From NCBI RefSeq assembly GCF_900002575.1, contig NZ_LN650648.1, forward strand, positions 124,001 to 188,000: a stretch of DNA of 64,000 nucleotides, given 5' to 3'. Below are positions 21,174 through 29,623 of this stretch, piece after piece. How positions within the stretch are numbered: position 1 is the stretch's first letter; each line of letters starts with the position of its first letter. A program made the translations under genes and the position numbers. The notes below the pieces were generated by a model that was not told the DNA's origin, searched no databases, and saw only the letters and a list, made by a program, of their open reading frames with translations. This DNA comes from Romboutsia hominis. Its GTDB lineage: Bacteria > Bacillota > Clostridia > Peptostreptococcales > Peptostreptococcaceae.

Positions 21174-22283
21174 ATGGATTCTAATATATATGAGGATTTT
21201 ACTGAAAGTAAAGTAGTAAATAATAAAAATAAAAAGTTAAAAGAGAAATCATACAAATTAAAAGATAGAGAATTAAAAGATTTATGCAATGAAATGGGTA
21301 TATTATTAGATTCAGGATGTCATATAATAAATGCATTTGAATTAATAAGAAATCAATCAAGCCCAAAGATAAGAAGAGTCATAAATAAAATAATACAAGA
21401 TATACAAAAAGGTAATTCTATAAGTCAATCATTTCAAAATACAAATTCATTTTCAATGTTTTTTATAAGTACTATAAGAGCAGGTGAAGTTACTGGAAAG
21501 TTAGAATATGCTATGAATAATCTAGCTAAGTATTATGACAATCAATATAAGTCCAAGTCTAGGATAAAAAATATGTTGATATACCCAGCATTTGTTTGTA
21601 TATCATTTTTAATCTCTGTAATAGTTGCAATAACTATGATAATACCAAATTTTGAATCTATTTTCATAGTAAATGATATAGATATTCCAGTATTAACAAA
21701 GGTACTTATAAATTTAGGAAAATTCTTCAGAAATAACTTTAGTACAATAATATTTGGTTTATTATCAATAGTATCTGGGATATTTTATTTATATAAATAT
21801 ACTTACACATTTAAAGCTATACTATATATAGTAGCATTAAGATTGCCAATAATAAGAGGTATAATAGAATTATTAGTGGCTAGTAGATTTTGTTCAACAC
21901 TAAGGCTATTAATAGAAAGTGGTATACAGATAACTGAGGCAGTAGAAATATCTGCAAGAGTTATTGATAATAAATATATTTATAAAAAAATTTTAATTTC
22001 AATAGATCATATCAACAAAGGGAATAGTATTTCATATTCAATAAGCTTATCAAATATATTTCCAAAATCGCTCATAAGTATAATAAAAATAGGAGAAGAA
22101 AGTGGGCGATTAGATAGATGTTTAAAATCTAGCGAAGATCTATATACAAGCAAACTAAGTACAAAAATAGAGAAAGTAATCAAATCTATAGAACCTACAA
22201 TAATAGTCATAATAGGTATTTTTGTGGGGGTATTTGCTATAGCAATGATAACTCCTATGTTTGATTTATCAAGTTCATTTTAA
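21174..22283 (+). CDS. pilC: Type IV pilus inner-membrane platform protein PilC/GspF family
   Basis: Polytopic protein that connects the assembly ATPase to the growing pilus. The 369 residues contain two T2SSF domains (about 45-165 and 250-365), each with the CNEMGILLDSGCHI- or CSTLRLLIESGIQI-type helical start, and three membrane spans (about 137-160, 183-205 and 340-362). An acidic/basic N-terminal tail of about 40 residues precedes the first domain. The gene starts 31 bases after pilB with a GAGG site and is followed by the pilin after 11 bases. Confidence 0.92.
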   Translation: MDSNIYEDFTESKVVNNKNKKLKEKSYKLKDRELKDLCNEMGILLDSGCHIINAFELIRNQSSPKIRRVINKIIQDIQKGNSISQSFQNTNSFSMFFISTIRAGEVTGKLEYAMNNLAKYYDNQYKSKSRIKNMLIYPAFVCISFLISVIVAITMIIPNFESIFIVNDIDIPVLTKVLINLGKFFRNNFSTIIFGLLSIVSGIFYLYKYTYTFKAILYIVALRLPIIRGIIELLVASRFCSTLRLLIESGIQITEAVEISARVIDNKYIYKKILISIDHINKGNSISYSISLSNIFPKSLISIIKIGEESGRLDRCLKSSEDLYTSKLSTKIEKVIKSIEPTIIVIIGIFVGVFAIAMITPMFDLSSSF

Positions 22284-22294
22284 GAGGTGAAATT

Positions 22295-22681
22295 ATGATT
22301 AATAAAAAAAGCAAAAAGAAGCAAGGATTCACACTAGTAGAAATGGTTATAGTTATAACTATTTTAGGAATATTATCTGGGATAGGATTTCTGAAGTTTG
22401 GAGAAGTTCAGCAGACGGCAAAAATTAATGCCGATAAGGTAGCAGCATCAGGTTTAGTTACGGCTACAAATTTAGCCATACAAAGTGGAGAAATTGAAAT
22501 AAATAAAATAAATAATGAGACCGACATTATCCAAGAGTTAGTAACAAAAGGATTTATTACAGTAGCTCCAAGACCACAGAGCAAAGATAAAGAATCTAGT
22601 TTTAAGGTTGAAATATCTGAGAAGGGAGACGTATCAGTTTTAATTGATAAAGAACCTTTTTATCCAGAAAAAGAATCTTAA
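22295..22681 (+). CDS. Type IV pilin (class III signal peptide)
   Basis: Pilus subunit precursor, 128 residues. A short basic leader (MINKKSKKKQG) ends at a prepilin peptidase site, G followed by FTLVEMVIVITILGIL, with the required Glu at +5 of the mature protein. The hydrophobic helix is followed by a small globular part that includes a conserved-looking APRPQSKD segment. Mature length of about 117 residues is short, similar to ComGC-like or minor clostridial pilins. It is last in the pilB-pilC-pilin unit; the prepilin peptidase must be encoded elsewhere. Confidence 0.92.
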   Translation: MINKKSKKKQGFTLVEMVIVITILGILSGIGFLKFGEVQQTAKINADKVAASGLVTATNLAIQSGEIEINKINNETDIIQELVTKGFITVAPRPQSKDKESSFKVEISEKGDVSVLIDKEPFYPEKES

Positions 22682-22708
22682 AAAATAGAATACAAAATAA
22701 AAAATAAG

Positions 22709-22738
22709 AACTATCTATAAATTTAGATAGTTTTTTTG
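22709..22738 (+). terminator. Terminator of the pilus operon
   Basis: Nine-base stem AACTATCTA / TAGATAGTT followed by seven T residues. Confidence 0.92.
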
Positions 22739-23038
22739 TATATTAGGATAGATTTTGAAAAGAAAAACATATTTTAAGAAAGGATAGTGTATATATACAA
22801 AGTCTTATAAGATATTTAATAGTATTAAGTATAAAAATGACAAAATAAATATGAAGGAATATTTAAAAAATCTGTAGAAACACTATATATATCCAAAGGT
22901 CAATTTTATATACCAAAACTTAACAGTATACATAAATTTAATAAAATAATATGATATTTATAGAATCATTTAATAAAAAATGGTATAATAATAAATTGTA
23001 CTTTAATCTAATATAAAAATGAAGGAGTGACAGTCACA
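22739..23038. other. AT-rich intergenic region before the SEC-C gene
   Basis: About 300 bases without a supported gene. A TATAAT at 22984-22989 lies about 50 bases before the next start and may be its -10 box, but I see no good -35 at the right distance. No riboswitch or repeat was found. Confidence 0.4.
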
Positions 23039-24091
23039 TTGTTAGGGAGAAATGAGTTATGCCCTTGTGGAAGTGGCAAAAAATATAAAAAATGCTGTTT
23101 AAATAAAGATGTTGTTATGGAGAGAGCTGAGAGAAAAGTTAGTTCTACACAAAAACAATATTCACAATTATATACAAGAATACAGGAATTTGCTAAACAA
23201 GATAAATTTAAAGAAGAATGTGAAAAAGCTAAGGAAATGTTCTATATAGTTGAGGATGAAGCAACTAATGAAAAATTCGAAAGATTCTTCAACACTTATT
23301 TTATCCAAGACCACATAATGGAAAATAAGAAAGTAATGACAGTTGAATTTTATGAAGAAAATAGAGATAACTTAACAACTCAAGATGTTGAAGTGTTAAG
23401 AAGCTTATTTGAATCTTACGTAAGCGTATATGAAGTTACAGAAATATTAGAAGGTAAAATAGTATTAAAAGACTGTTTAACTGAGAGAGAAATTTCAACA
23501 GAAGACATCAACTTATTAAAAGACTTTAAAGTTGGAAGTTGCATGATAGCTAGAATAGTTGAAATAGAAGGAACTAGTATACTAATAGATGTAACTATAA
23601 GCATATCTAATGCAGTTAAGGATGTAATATGCAATGATGTTAGATATCTATTCAATCAATATGAAGATCTATATAAAGATATGAAGACATTCTTAATACA
23701 TCATACACACATATTATATAAGTATATGCAACAATTACTTGATCCAAGTATAGCAGAATATTTAAAAGAACAAAAAGAATCAAAAATGAAAAAAGTACAA
23801 GAAGAAGTAGCTTTAACTTCTGAAGATGGACAAGAAGATGATTGTAAAGTATGTTCTGTTCTTAGACAAAATGTTGAAGCTGAGCATATAGATGCTTGTG
23901 TATCATTCTGGAAAGAGTATACAAAAACAAACTCAGATGTTAAAGGATCTGAAAACGGATGGGCAGCTGCTGTTGAATACCACATAAAGAAAAATGCTGG
24001 TGAAAGTATAACACAAGCTCAAATATCTAAGAAGTATGAAATAAGCCCTAGTACATTAGGAAAAAGATATAAAGACCTTAAAGTATCTTAA
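23039..24091 (+). CDS. SEC-C zinc-motif protein with C-terminal helix-turn-helix-like segment
   Basis: A 350-residue cytoplasmic protein. The N-terminus is a SEC-C metal-binding motif (NELCPCGSGKKYKKCC), the same fold as the SecA C-terminus. The middle is acidic and helical without a recognised domain. A later cysteine pair (CKVC) is followed by a C-terminal stretch, ITQAQISKKYEISPSTLGKR, that looks like a helix-turn-helix or cyclin-type DNA-binding helix. TTG at 23039 is taken as start because GAAGGAG lies about 11 bases upstream; GTG at 23027 is inside that site. Possible roles are ribosome association or transcription control; neither is shown. Confidence 0.82.
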   Translation: MLGRNELCPCGSGKKYKKCCLNKDVVMERAERKVSSTQKQYSQLYTRIQEFAKQDKFKEECEKAKEMFYIVEDEATNEKFERFFNTYFIQDHIMENKKVMTVEFYEENRDNLTTQDVEVLRSLFESYVSVYEVTEILEGKIVLKDCLTEREISTEDINLLKDFKVGSCMIARIVEIEGTSILIDVTISISNAVKDVICNDVRYLFNQYEDLYKDMKTFLIHHTHILYKYMQQLLDPSIAEYLKEQKESKMKKVQEEVALTSEDGQEDDCKVCSVLRQNVEAEHIDACVSFWKEYTKTNSDVKGSENGWAAAVEYHIKKNAGESITQAQISKKYEISPSTLGKRYKDLKVS

Positions 24092-24106
24092 TAAAAAGCA
24101 TAAACT

Positions 24107-24150
24107 AAAATTTTAGGAATTATATTTAAATATAATTCCTAAAATTTTAT
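24107..24150 (+). terminator. Terminator-like 19-bp perfect hairpin
   Basis: Arms 24107-24125 and 24130-24148 are exact complements with a TTAA loop. The 3' arm ends in TTTT, so it may terminate in both directions. Confidence 0.65.
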
Positions 24151-24264
24151 CCAAAAATATAAAAATATCTGTATAAATTTTATATTTTTTATTAAAAAAA
24201 GGTTTTAATATGTTCAAATAATGTATAAAATAAAGATATAAAATATACAGAAAGAGGTACATGT

Positions 24265-24645
24265 ATGAGTCTTAAGTTAGGAAGCGCAATTGCCGTATCA
24301 ACAAATTACATAAAATCTAATCCAGCAGTTCCTGTGTATAATGGAGAAGAAAATCCAAATAACCTTTATGCGGTTATTTATCATATAGAAATAGGATATA
24401 ATGAATCTAGTGTTCAAAAAACTAAACAATATATAATAATAGATTATAAGGAATTTGACTTATCTCAAGATAAGAAAAATGAATTAATAGAAATAGGAAA
24501 AGAATACTGTAAAAATAAAGGTATATCTGAAAATGATGAATTACAAATAGCTCTTTTAGATGATAATGAAGAAGCTGAAATATTCTTAGAAAAAATATTC
24601 AACAATATGAAGGTTATAAGAGGACTTATAACTAAAAAGGACTAA
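24265..24645 (+). CDS. Conserved-looking hypothetical protein (126 aa)
   Basis: I do not recognise the family. It is soluble, acidic, with no signal peptide or membrane span. It begins MSLKLGSAIAVSTNYIKSNP and has alternating strand and helix segments. ATG has an AGAGGT site 8 bases upstream and codon use like its neighbours. A second small gene follows 4 bases later, so the two are an operon and probably work together. Confidence 0.75.
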   Translation: MSLKLGSAIAVSTNYIKSNPAVPVYNGEENPNNLYAVIYHIEIGYNESSVQKTKQYIIIDYKEFDLSQDKKNELIEIGKEYCKNKGISENDELQIALLDDNEEAEIFLEKIFNNMKVIRGLITKKD

Positions 24646-24649
24646 CAAT

Positions 24650-24967
24650 ATGAATTTAGCAGGTATAGAAGAAATAACACCTTTTGAAGGTGTAACAGAA
24701 TTTAAAATTTATAAATACGACGATAGAATAGACTTAAGTGATAAAGAACAATTTATATGTGATCTAAAATTAGTTAGTATTAAAGTTAATCCTATTTATG
24801 TAGAGAAAATAGGTAAATCAATGGATATGTTAGCTTTAGTGAAAAATGTAAACCCCAAATTAGATAAATCAAGTATAAAAGAAGATATTAAAGCGTTTAT
24901 ATTAGATGAAATTTGGGAAGAAAGTCTAAAAAAAGAGAATATAGATGTAATATTTATAGAAAGCTAG
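24650..24967 (+). CDS. Hypothetical protein (105 aa), partner of the preceding gene
   Basis: Not recognised. Soluble 105-residue protein, acidic, starting MNLAGIEEITPFEGV. ATG lies 4 bases after the upstream stop, with AAGGA in the end of that gene as ribosome binding site, so translation is probably coupled. The stop codon lies within the 5' arm of the terminator hairpin. Confidence 0.72.
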   Translation: MNLAGIEEITPFEGVTEFKIYKYDDRIDLSDKEQFICDLKLVSIKVNPIYVEKIGKSMDMLALVKNVNPKLDKSSIKEDIKAFILDEIWEESLKKENIDVIFIES

Positions 24968-24988
24968 GTATATACCCTAGCTTTTATA
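24961..24988 (+). terminator. Terminator overlapping the stop codon
   Basis: AAGCTAGG / CCTAGCTT arms followed by TTTTAT. Confidence 0.8.
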
Positions 24989-25054
24989 TTGTTTAATGTA
25001 TTTTTAGATATAAAGAAAAATACAAAATATTAAAACTTAAATAGGAGGAAAGTT

Positions 25055-26647
25055 ATGTTAAGAGTATCTAATTTAAAAATAAGCATAAATGAAGATATAT
25101 TAGTATTAAAGAAACTTATATTAAAAAAATTGAAAATAAAAGAAAAAGACCTTATAAAGTACACTATATATAAAGAATCTATAGATGCAAGAAGAGGGAA
25201 GATTGATTTTGTGTACACTGTAGATGTAGAGGTTAAAAATGAAGATAAATTAATAAAAGCTAATATAAAAGATGTAATAAAATTAAAAGAGACAAGATAT
25301 ATAGGAGTTCAAACAGGAGAAGTAAAATTAAAGCATAGACCTGTAATAATAGGTAGCGGTCCAGCTGGATTATTTGCAGCACTTTTATTAGCACAAAGAG
25401 GATATAATCCACTTCTTTTAGAAAGAGGGTTAGACGTAGACCAAAGAACTAAAGATATATATAATTTTTGGACTAACAGAAAGTTTAAAAATAATTCTAA
25501 TGTACAATTTGGGGAAGGTGGAGCAGGAACTTTCTCAGATGGTAAGCTTACTACAAGGATAAAAGATATAAGATGTAGAAAAGTTCTAGAAGAACTTGTT
25601 AATTTTGGTTCTCCAAACGAAATATTATACTCTCATAAGCCACATGTAGGGACAGATATATTAAAGGGTGTAGTTAAGAATATAAGAAATGAAATAATAA
25701 GACTTGGCGGAGAAGTTAAGTTTGATGCTAAGGTTACAGATATTGAAATTGAAAATGGAGAGATAAAATCAGTAGTAGTAAATGATGTGGAAAAAATAGA
25801 ATCAGAAGTTATAATACTTGCAATAGGTCATAGTGCAAGAGATACTTATAAAATGTTAAATAAAAGAGGTGTAAAAATAATTCAAAAACCTTTTGCTATA
25901 GGAGCGAGAATTGAGCATCCTCAGGAATTGATAAATAAGTCTCAGTACAAAGAGTATTATAATCATCCTAGATTAGGTGCAGCAGACTATAGACTTATAG
26001 ATCACGCATCAAATGGTAGAACTGCATATACATTCTGTATGTGCCCAGGAGGTACTGTAATAGCCTCAGCATCTAATGAATTTGAAGTAGTAACAAATGG
26101 TATGAGTGAGCATGCAAGAGATCAGGTAAATGCAAATAGTGCTTTCTTAGTAAATGTGCTTCCTGAAGACTTTGGAAGTGATGATCCATTAGCAGGAGTA
26201 TATTTCCAGGAGAAATATGAAAGACTAGCTTATGAATTAGGTGGAAAAAATTATAATGCTCCAGCTCAACTTGTAGGAGATTTTTTAAATGATAAAGTAT
26301 CTACATCATTAGGTAGTATAGAACCATCATATAAACCAGGAATAGAGTTTGTCGACTTAAGAGAATGCCTTCCGGAGTTCGTAACTACAACTATGAAAGA
26401 ATCATTAATTTCTTTAGATAAAAGATTAAATGGATTTGCTATGCATGATGCAGTTTTAACAGGTGTGGAAACTAGATCATCAGCTCCTATAAGAATAGTT
26501 AGAGATGAGGAAACTTTAGAGTCTGTAAATGTTAAAAATCTATATCCATGTGGAGAAGGCGCAGGATATGCAGGTGGTATAGTTACAGCTGCAGTAGATG
26601 GAATAAAGTGTGCAGAAAAAATTATAATGAAATATTCAAATATATAA
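25055..26647 (+). CDS. FAD-dependent dehydrogenase (COG2509-type, NAD(FAD)-utilising)
   Basis: Predicted flavoprotein of 530 residues. Residues 1-~90 form a small N-terminal domain; the FAD-binding dinucleotide motif VIIGSGPAGLFAALLLAQ is near residue 95, followed by the acidic LLLERG strand end. QFGEGGAGTFSDGKLTTR and the C-terminal NLYPCGEGAGYAGGIV, the second FAD contact, are typical of this uncharacterised dehydrogenase family found across anaerobes. The substrate is unknown. It has an AGGAGG site and its own terminator, so it is monocistronic. Confidence 0.88.
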   Translation: MLRVSNLKISINEDILVLKKLILKKLKIKEKDLIKYTIYKESIDARRGKIDFVYTVDVEVKNEDKLIKANIKDVIKLKETRYIGVQTGEVKLKHRPVIIGSGPAGLFAALLLAQRGYNPLLLERGLDVDQRTKDIYNFWTNRKFKNNSNVQFGEGGAGTFSDGKLTTRIKDIRCRKVLEELVNFGSPNEILYSHKPHVGTDILKGVVKNIRNEIIRLGGEVKFDAKVTDIEIENGEIKSVVVNDVEKIESEVIILAIGHSARDTYKMLNKRGVKIIQKPFAIGARIEHPQELINKSQYKEYYNHPRLGAADYRLIDHASNGRTAYTFCMCPGGTVIASASNEFEVVTNGMSEHARDQVNANSAFLVNVLPEDFGSDDPLAGVYFQEKYERLAYELGGKNYNAPAQLVGDFLNDKVSTSLGSIEPSYKPGIEFVDLRECLPEFVTTTMKESLISLDKRLNGFAMHDAVLTGVETRSSAPIRIVRDEETLESVNVKNLYPCGEGAGYAGGIVTAAVDGIKCAEKIIMKYSNI

Positions 26648-26650
26648 GTA

Positions 26651-26697
26651 AAAATACTATGAACTAATTCAATTCTAGTTCATAGTATTTTTTTATA
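26651..26697 (+). terminator. Terminator of the FAD dehydrogenase gene
   Basis: A 15-bp perfect stem AAATACTATGAACTA / TAGTTCATAGTATTT with a 9-nt loop, then T residues. Confidence 0.95.
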
Positions 26698-26945
26698 GAT
26701 AAATAGAATTTATTATAAATTATGGTTAAAATTTTAACGATTGATAATTATTAAACTGTAAAATTATTAAAAAAATACATAAATATAATAGTATAAATAA
26801 TGAATAAATAGAAATTATACTAAGATTGTAAAATATGATTATAATATGTATATGAATAAATAATTTACTTGTTATTTTTTTATTAATGTAATCTATATTT
26901 TATGTTATAATTTCATTATACTAAAAAAAGAAGAGAGGTACGTTT

Positions 26946-28292
26946 ATGGGAACTATAAAGTTTGATTATAGTAAGGCATTAGGTTTTTTTAAACAACATG
27001 AAATCGATTGTATGCAAACGTATGTAGATGCAGCACACCGTATGATACATGAAAAAACTGGTTTAGGAAATGATTTTTTAGGATGGGTAGAACTTCCAAA
27101 TAATTATGATAAAGAAGAGTTTTCTAGAATAAAAAAAGCAGCCGACAAGATAACGTCAGATTCAGATGTATTGCTAGTTATAGGTATAGGGGGTTCTTAC
27201 CTTGGAGCTAGAGCAGCAATTGAAATGGTAAGTCATTCTTTTAGAAACAATTTAGAAAGAGAAGATAGAAAATCTCCTCAAATATATTATGTAGGGAATA
27301 ATATAAGTTCAACATATATGATGGACTTATTAGATGTTATAAAAGATAAAGATGTATCTATAAATGTAATATCTAAATCAGGTACAACAACAGAGCCTGC
27401 TATTGCATTTAGAATATTTAAAGATTTCTTAGAAAAGAAATATGGAAAAGAAGAAGCAAGTAAAAGAATATATGCAACAACAGATGCTAAAAAAGGTGCT
27501 TTAAGACAATTAGCAAATGAAGAAGGATACGAGACATTTATAATACCTGATGATGTGGGTGGTCGTTTCTCTGTATTAACACCAGTAGGATTATTACCTA
27601 TAGCTTGTGCAGGTCTTGATATAGATGCAATGATGAAGGGTGCTCAAGATGCATCACAAGAGTTTAAAGCATCAGATTTAAAAACTAACTACAGTTATCA
27701 GTATGCAGTTGTCAGAAATATTTTACATAGAAAAGGCAAAGATGTAGAAATGCTAGTTAACTATGAGCCACAATTACATTATGTAGCTGAGTGGTGGAAG
27801 CAATTATATGGAGAAAGTGAAGGAAAAGATAACAAAGGAATATTCCCAGCATCAGTAGACTTTTCAACAGATTTACACTCAATGGGTCAATATATTCAAG
27901 AAGGAAAAAGAATATTATTTGAAACTGTTCTTAATGTAGAAAAGTCAAAGAGAAATATAACTATAGAAGAAGCTGATGTAGATTTAGATGGATTAAATTA
28001 TCTGGCAGGTAAAACAGTGGACTTCGTTAATAAAAAAGCGTTTGAAGGTACAATGCTTGCTCATACAGATGGACAAGTTCCTAACTTAATAATAAATATA
28101 CCTCAATTAGATGAATATAACTTTGGATATCTTGTTTACTTCTTTGAAAAGGCATGTGCATTAAGTGGATACTTATTAGGGGTAAATCCATTTAATCAAC
28201 CAGGAGTTGAAGCATATAAGAAAAATATGTTTGCTCTTTTAGGCAAGCCAGGATTTGAAAAAGAAAAAGAAGAATTAGAAAAAAGACTTTAA
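26946..28292 (+). CDS. pgi: Glucose-6-phosphate isomerase
   Basis: Interconverts glucose-6-phosphate and fructose-6-phosphate. The 448 residues match the short Gram-positive type. Visible: the sugar-phosphate binding loop [22 protein letters not shown], the PROSITE-like segment [17 protein letters not shown], and a C-terminal active-site lysine region near [15 protein letters not shown] follows an AGAGAGGT site. A possible -10 TATAAT lies at 26906-26911. It is monocistronic with a terminator downstream. Confidence 0.97.
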   Translation: MGTIKFDYSKALGFFKQHEIDCMQTYVDAAHRMIHEKTGLGNDFLGWVELPNNYDKEEFSRIKKAADKITSDSDVLLVIGIGGSYLGARAAIEMVSHSFRNNLEREDRKSPQIYYVGNNISSTYMMDLLDVIKDKDVSINVISKSGTTTEPAIAFRIFKDFLEKKYGKEEASKRIYATTDAKKGALRQLANEEGYETFIIPDDVGGRFSVLTPVGLLPIACAGLDIDAMMKGAQDASQEFKASDLKTNYSYQYAVVRNILHRKGKDVEMLVNYEPQLHYVAEWWKQLYGESEGKDNKGIFPASVDFSTDLHSMGQYIQEGKRILFETVLNVEKSKRNITIEEADVDLDGLNYLAGKTVDFVNKKAFEGTMLAHTDGQVPNLIINIPQLDEYNFGYLVYFFEKACALSGYLLGVNPFNQPGVEAYKKNMFALLGKPGFEKEKEELEKRL

Positions 28293-28329
28293 TCAGTTAA
28301 GGTTAAGTTAAGAATATAGTAATATAATA

Positions 28330-28373
28330 AAATCATCAGTAAATAGTTATCTATCTACTGATGATTTCTTTTT
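28330..28373 (+). terminator. Terminator of pgi
   Basis: AATCATCAGTA / TACTGATGATT arms with further inner pairing, followed by a T-rich run. Confidence 0.88.
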
Positions 28374-28485
28374 ATCTATTGAATCGAAAGTATATAGGTA
28401 TTAAGAATATTATAGAGTTAAAAGTATAAACAATATAAAGTAAGTAAAAACTAAATATTATGATTAATATATGGGAGGTATTTAT

Positions 28486-29562
28486 ATGTCAAATAAGAAA
28501 GGCATAGGATTGATAGTAATAGTTTGTATAATAACTGGGGTATTAAGTAGTTTATTCACAGTAGTATTGATGAAAAATAACTTAGTAAGTTCAACAAAAG
28601 AAAATTCTACACAAATAGTTGTGAATAATAAGGGGAAAAGTCAAAATGTGTATCATGCCGTAACTGATAAAGCAATGCCATCAGTAGTAGGAATTACAAC
28701 AACAACGATAGATAATAATAATATTTTTGCTATACCTACACAAAGCCAAGGGGTTGGTACAGGTGTAATAGTTGATGCAAATGGATACATATTAACAAAT
28801 TCGCATGTTGTTTCAGATGGTAAAGCATCAGATGTTAATGTACTTTTCAATGATGGATCTACATCACAAGGAAAAGTATTATGGAATGACTCTAATTTAG
28901 ATTTAGCAATGGTTAAGGTAGATAAAAAAGGGTTAACTCCAGCAGAATTAGGAAATAGTGATGATGTTAGAACTGGAGATATATCAATAGCTATAGGTAA
29001 TCCATTAGGTCTTGAGTTCCAAAAGAGTGTTACACAAGGTATAATAAGTGGATTAGATAGAACTATCAAAACAGAAAAATCTAACATGACAGGGCTTATG
29101 CAAACAGATGCTAGTATAAATCCAGGAAATAGTGGAGGACCATTATTAAATGAAAAAGGTCAAGTAATAGGTATAAACACAGCTAAGGCATCACAGGCAG
29201 AAGGTTTAGGATTTGCAATACCTATAAATACAGCAAAACCAATAGTAGAACAAATAATAAAAAATGGTAACTTTGAAAAAGTTACTTTAGGAATAAGTGG
29301 AGCAGACTTACAAATGTTTGAAGCATCAACAGGAACTGATTTAGCAGCAGAAGATGGCGTATATGTAGTAGAAGTTATGGACAACAGTGCAGCTAAAAAG
29401 GCAGGTATACAAGCAGGAGATGTTATTGTTAAAGTTGGAAATGATAAAGTAAGTACAATGTCAGATTTAAATAAAGCTTTATATCAATATTCTTTAGGGG
29501 ATAAATCTGAAATTACAGTAAATAGAGGTGGAAAAGAAGTAAAATTACAAGTTAATTTTTAA
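28486..29562 (+). CDS. HtrA/DegP-like membrane-anchored serine protease with PDZ domain
   Basis: Extracytoplasmic quality-control protease, 358 residues. One N-terminal membrane anchor (about residues 6-28) is followed by a trypsin-like domain with the triad: His in LTNSHVV, Asp in DLAMVKV and Ser in INPGNSGGPLL. A single PDZ domain (about 265-355) contains GVYVVEVMDNSAAKKAGIQ. I chose ATG at 28486, 7 bases after GGGAGG; the ATG five codons earlier lies upstream of that site. Members are usually induced by envelope stress, but no operator is evident here. Confidence 0.94.
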   Translation: MSNKKGIGLIVIVCIITGVLSSLFTVVLMKNNLVSSTKENSTQIVVNNKGKSQNVYHAVTDKAMPSVVGITTTTIDNNNIFAIPTQSQGVGTGVIVDANGYILTNSHVVSDGKASDVNVLFNDGSTSQGKVLWNDSNLDLAMVKVDKKGLTPAELGNSDDVRTGDISIAIGNPLGLEFQKSVTQGIISGLDRTIKTEKSNMTGLMQTDASINPGNSGGPLLNEKGQVIGINTAKASQAEGLGFAIPINTAKPIVEQIIKNGNFEKVTLGISGADLQMFEASTGTDLAAEDGVYVVEVMDNSAAKKAGIQAGDVIVKVGNDKVSTMSDLNKALYQYSLGDKSEITVNRGGKEVKLQVNF

Positions 29563-29563
29563 T

Positions 29564-29602
29564 AAATAAAGGGTGAATCTAAGATTCACCCTTTATATTT
29601 TT
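29564..29602. terminator. Bidirectional terminator between htrA and feoB
   Basis: A 15-bp stem ATAAAGGGTGAATCT / AGATTCACCCTTTAT lies between the two convergent genes, with T-rich sequence on the htrA side. Confidence 0.88.
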
Positions 29603-29623
29603 ATACTAAATTATATTTAATTT

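Noticed and set aside
22861-22930. Possible CtsR-like heptad (AAAGGTCAATTTT) before the SEC-C gene
   Set aside because: Only one half-site is present, without the direct repeat needed for CtsR, and the downstream gene is not a known stress gene.
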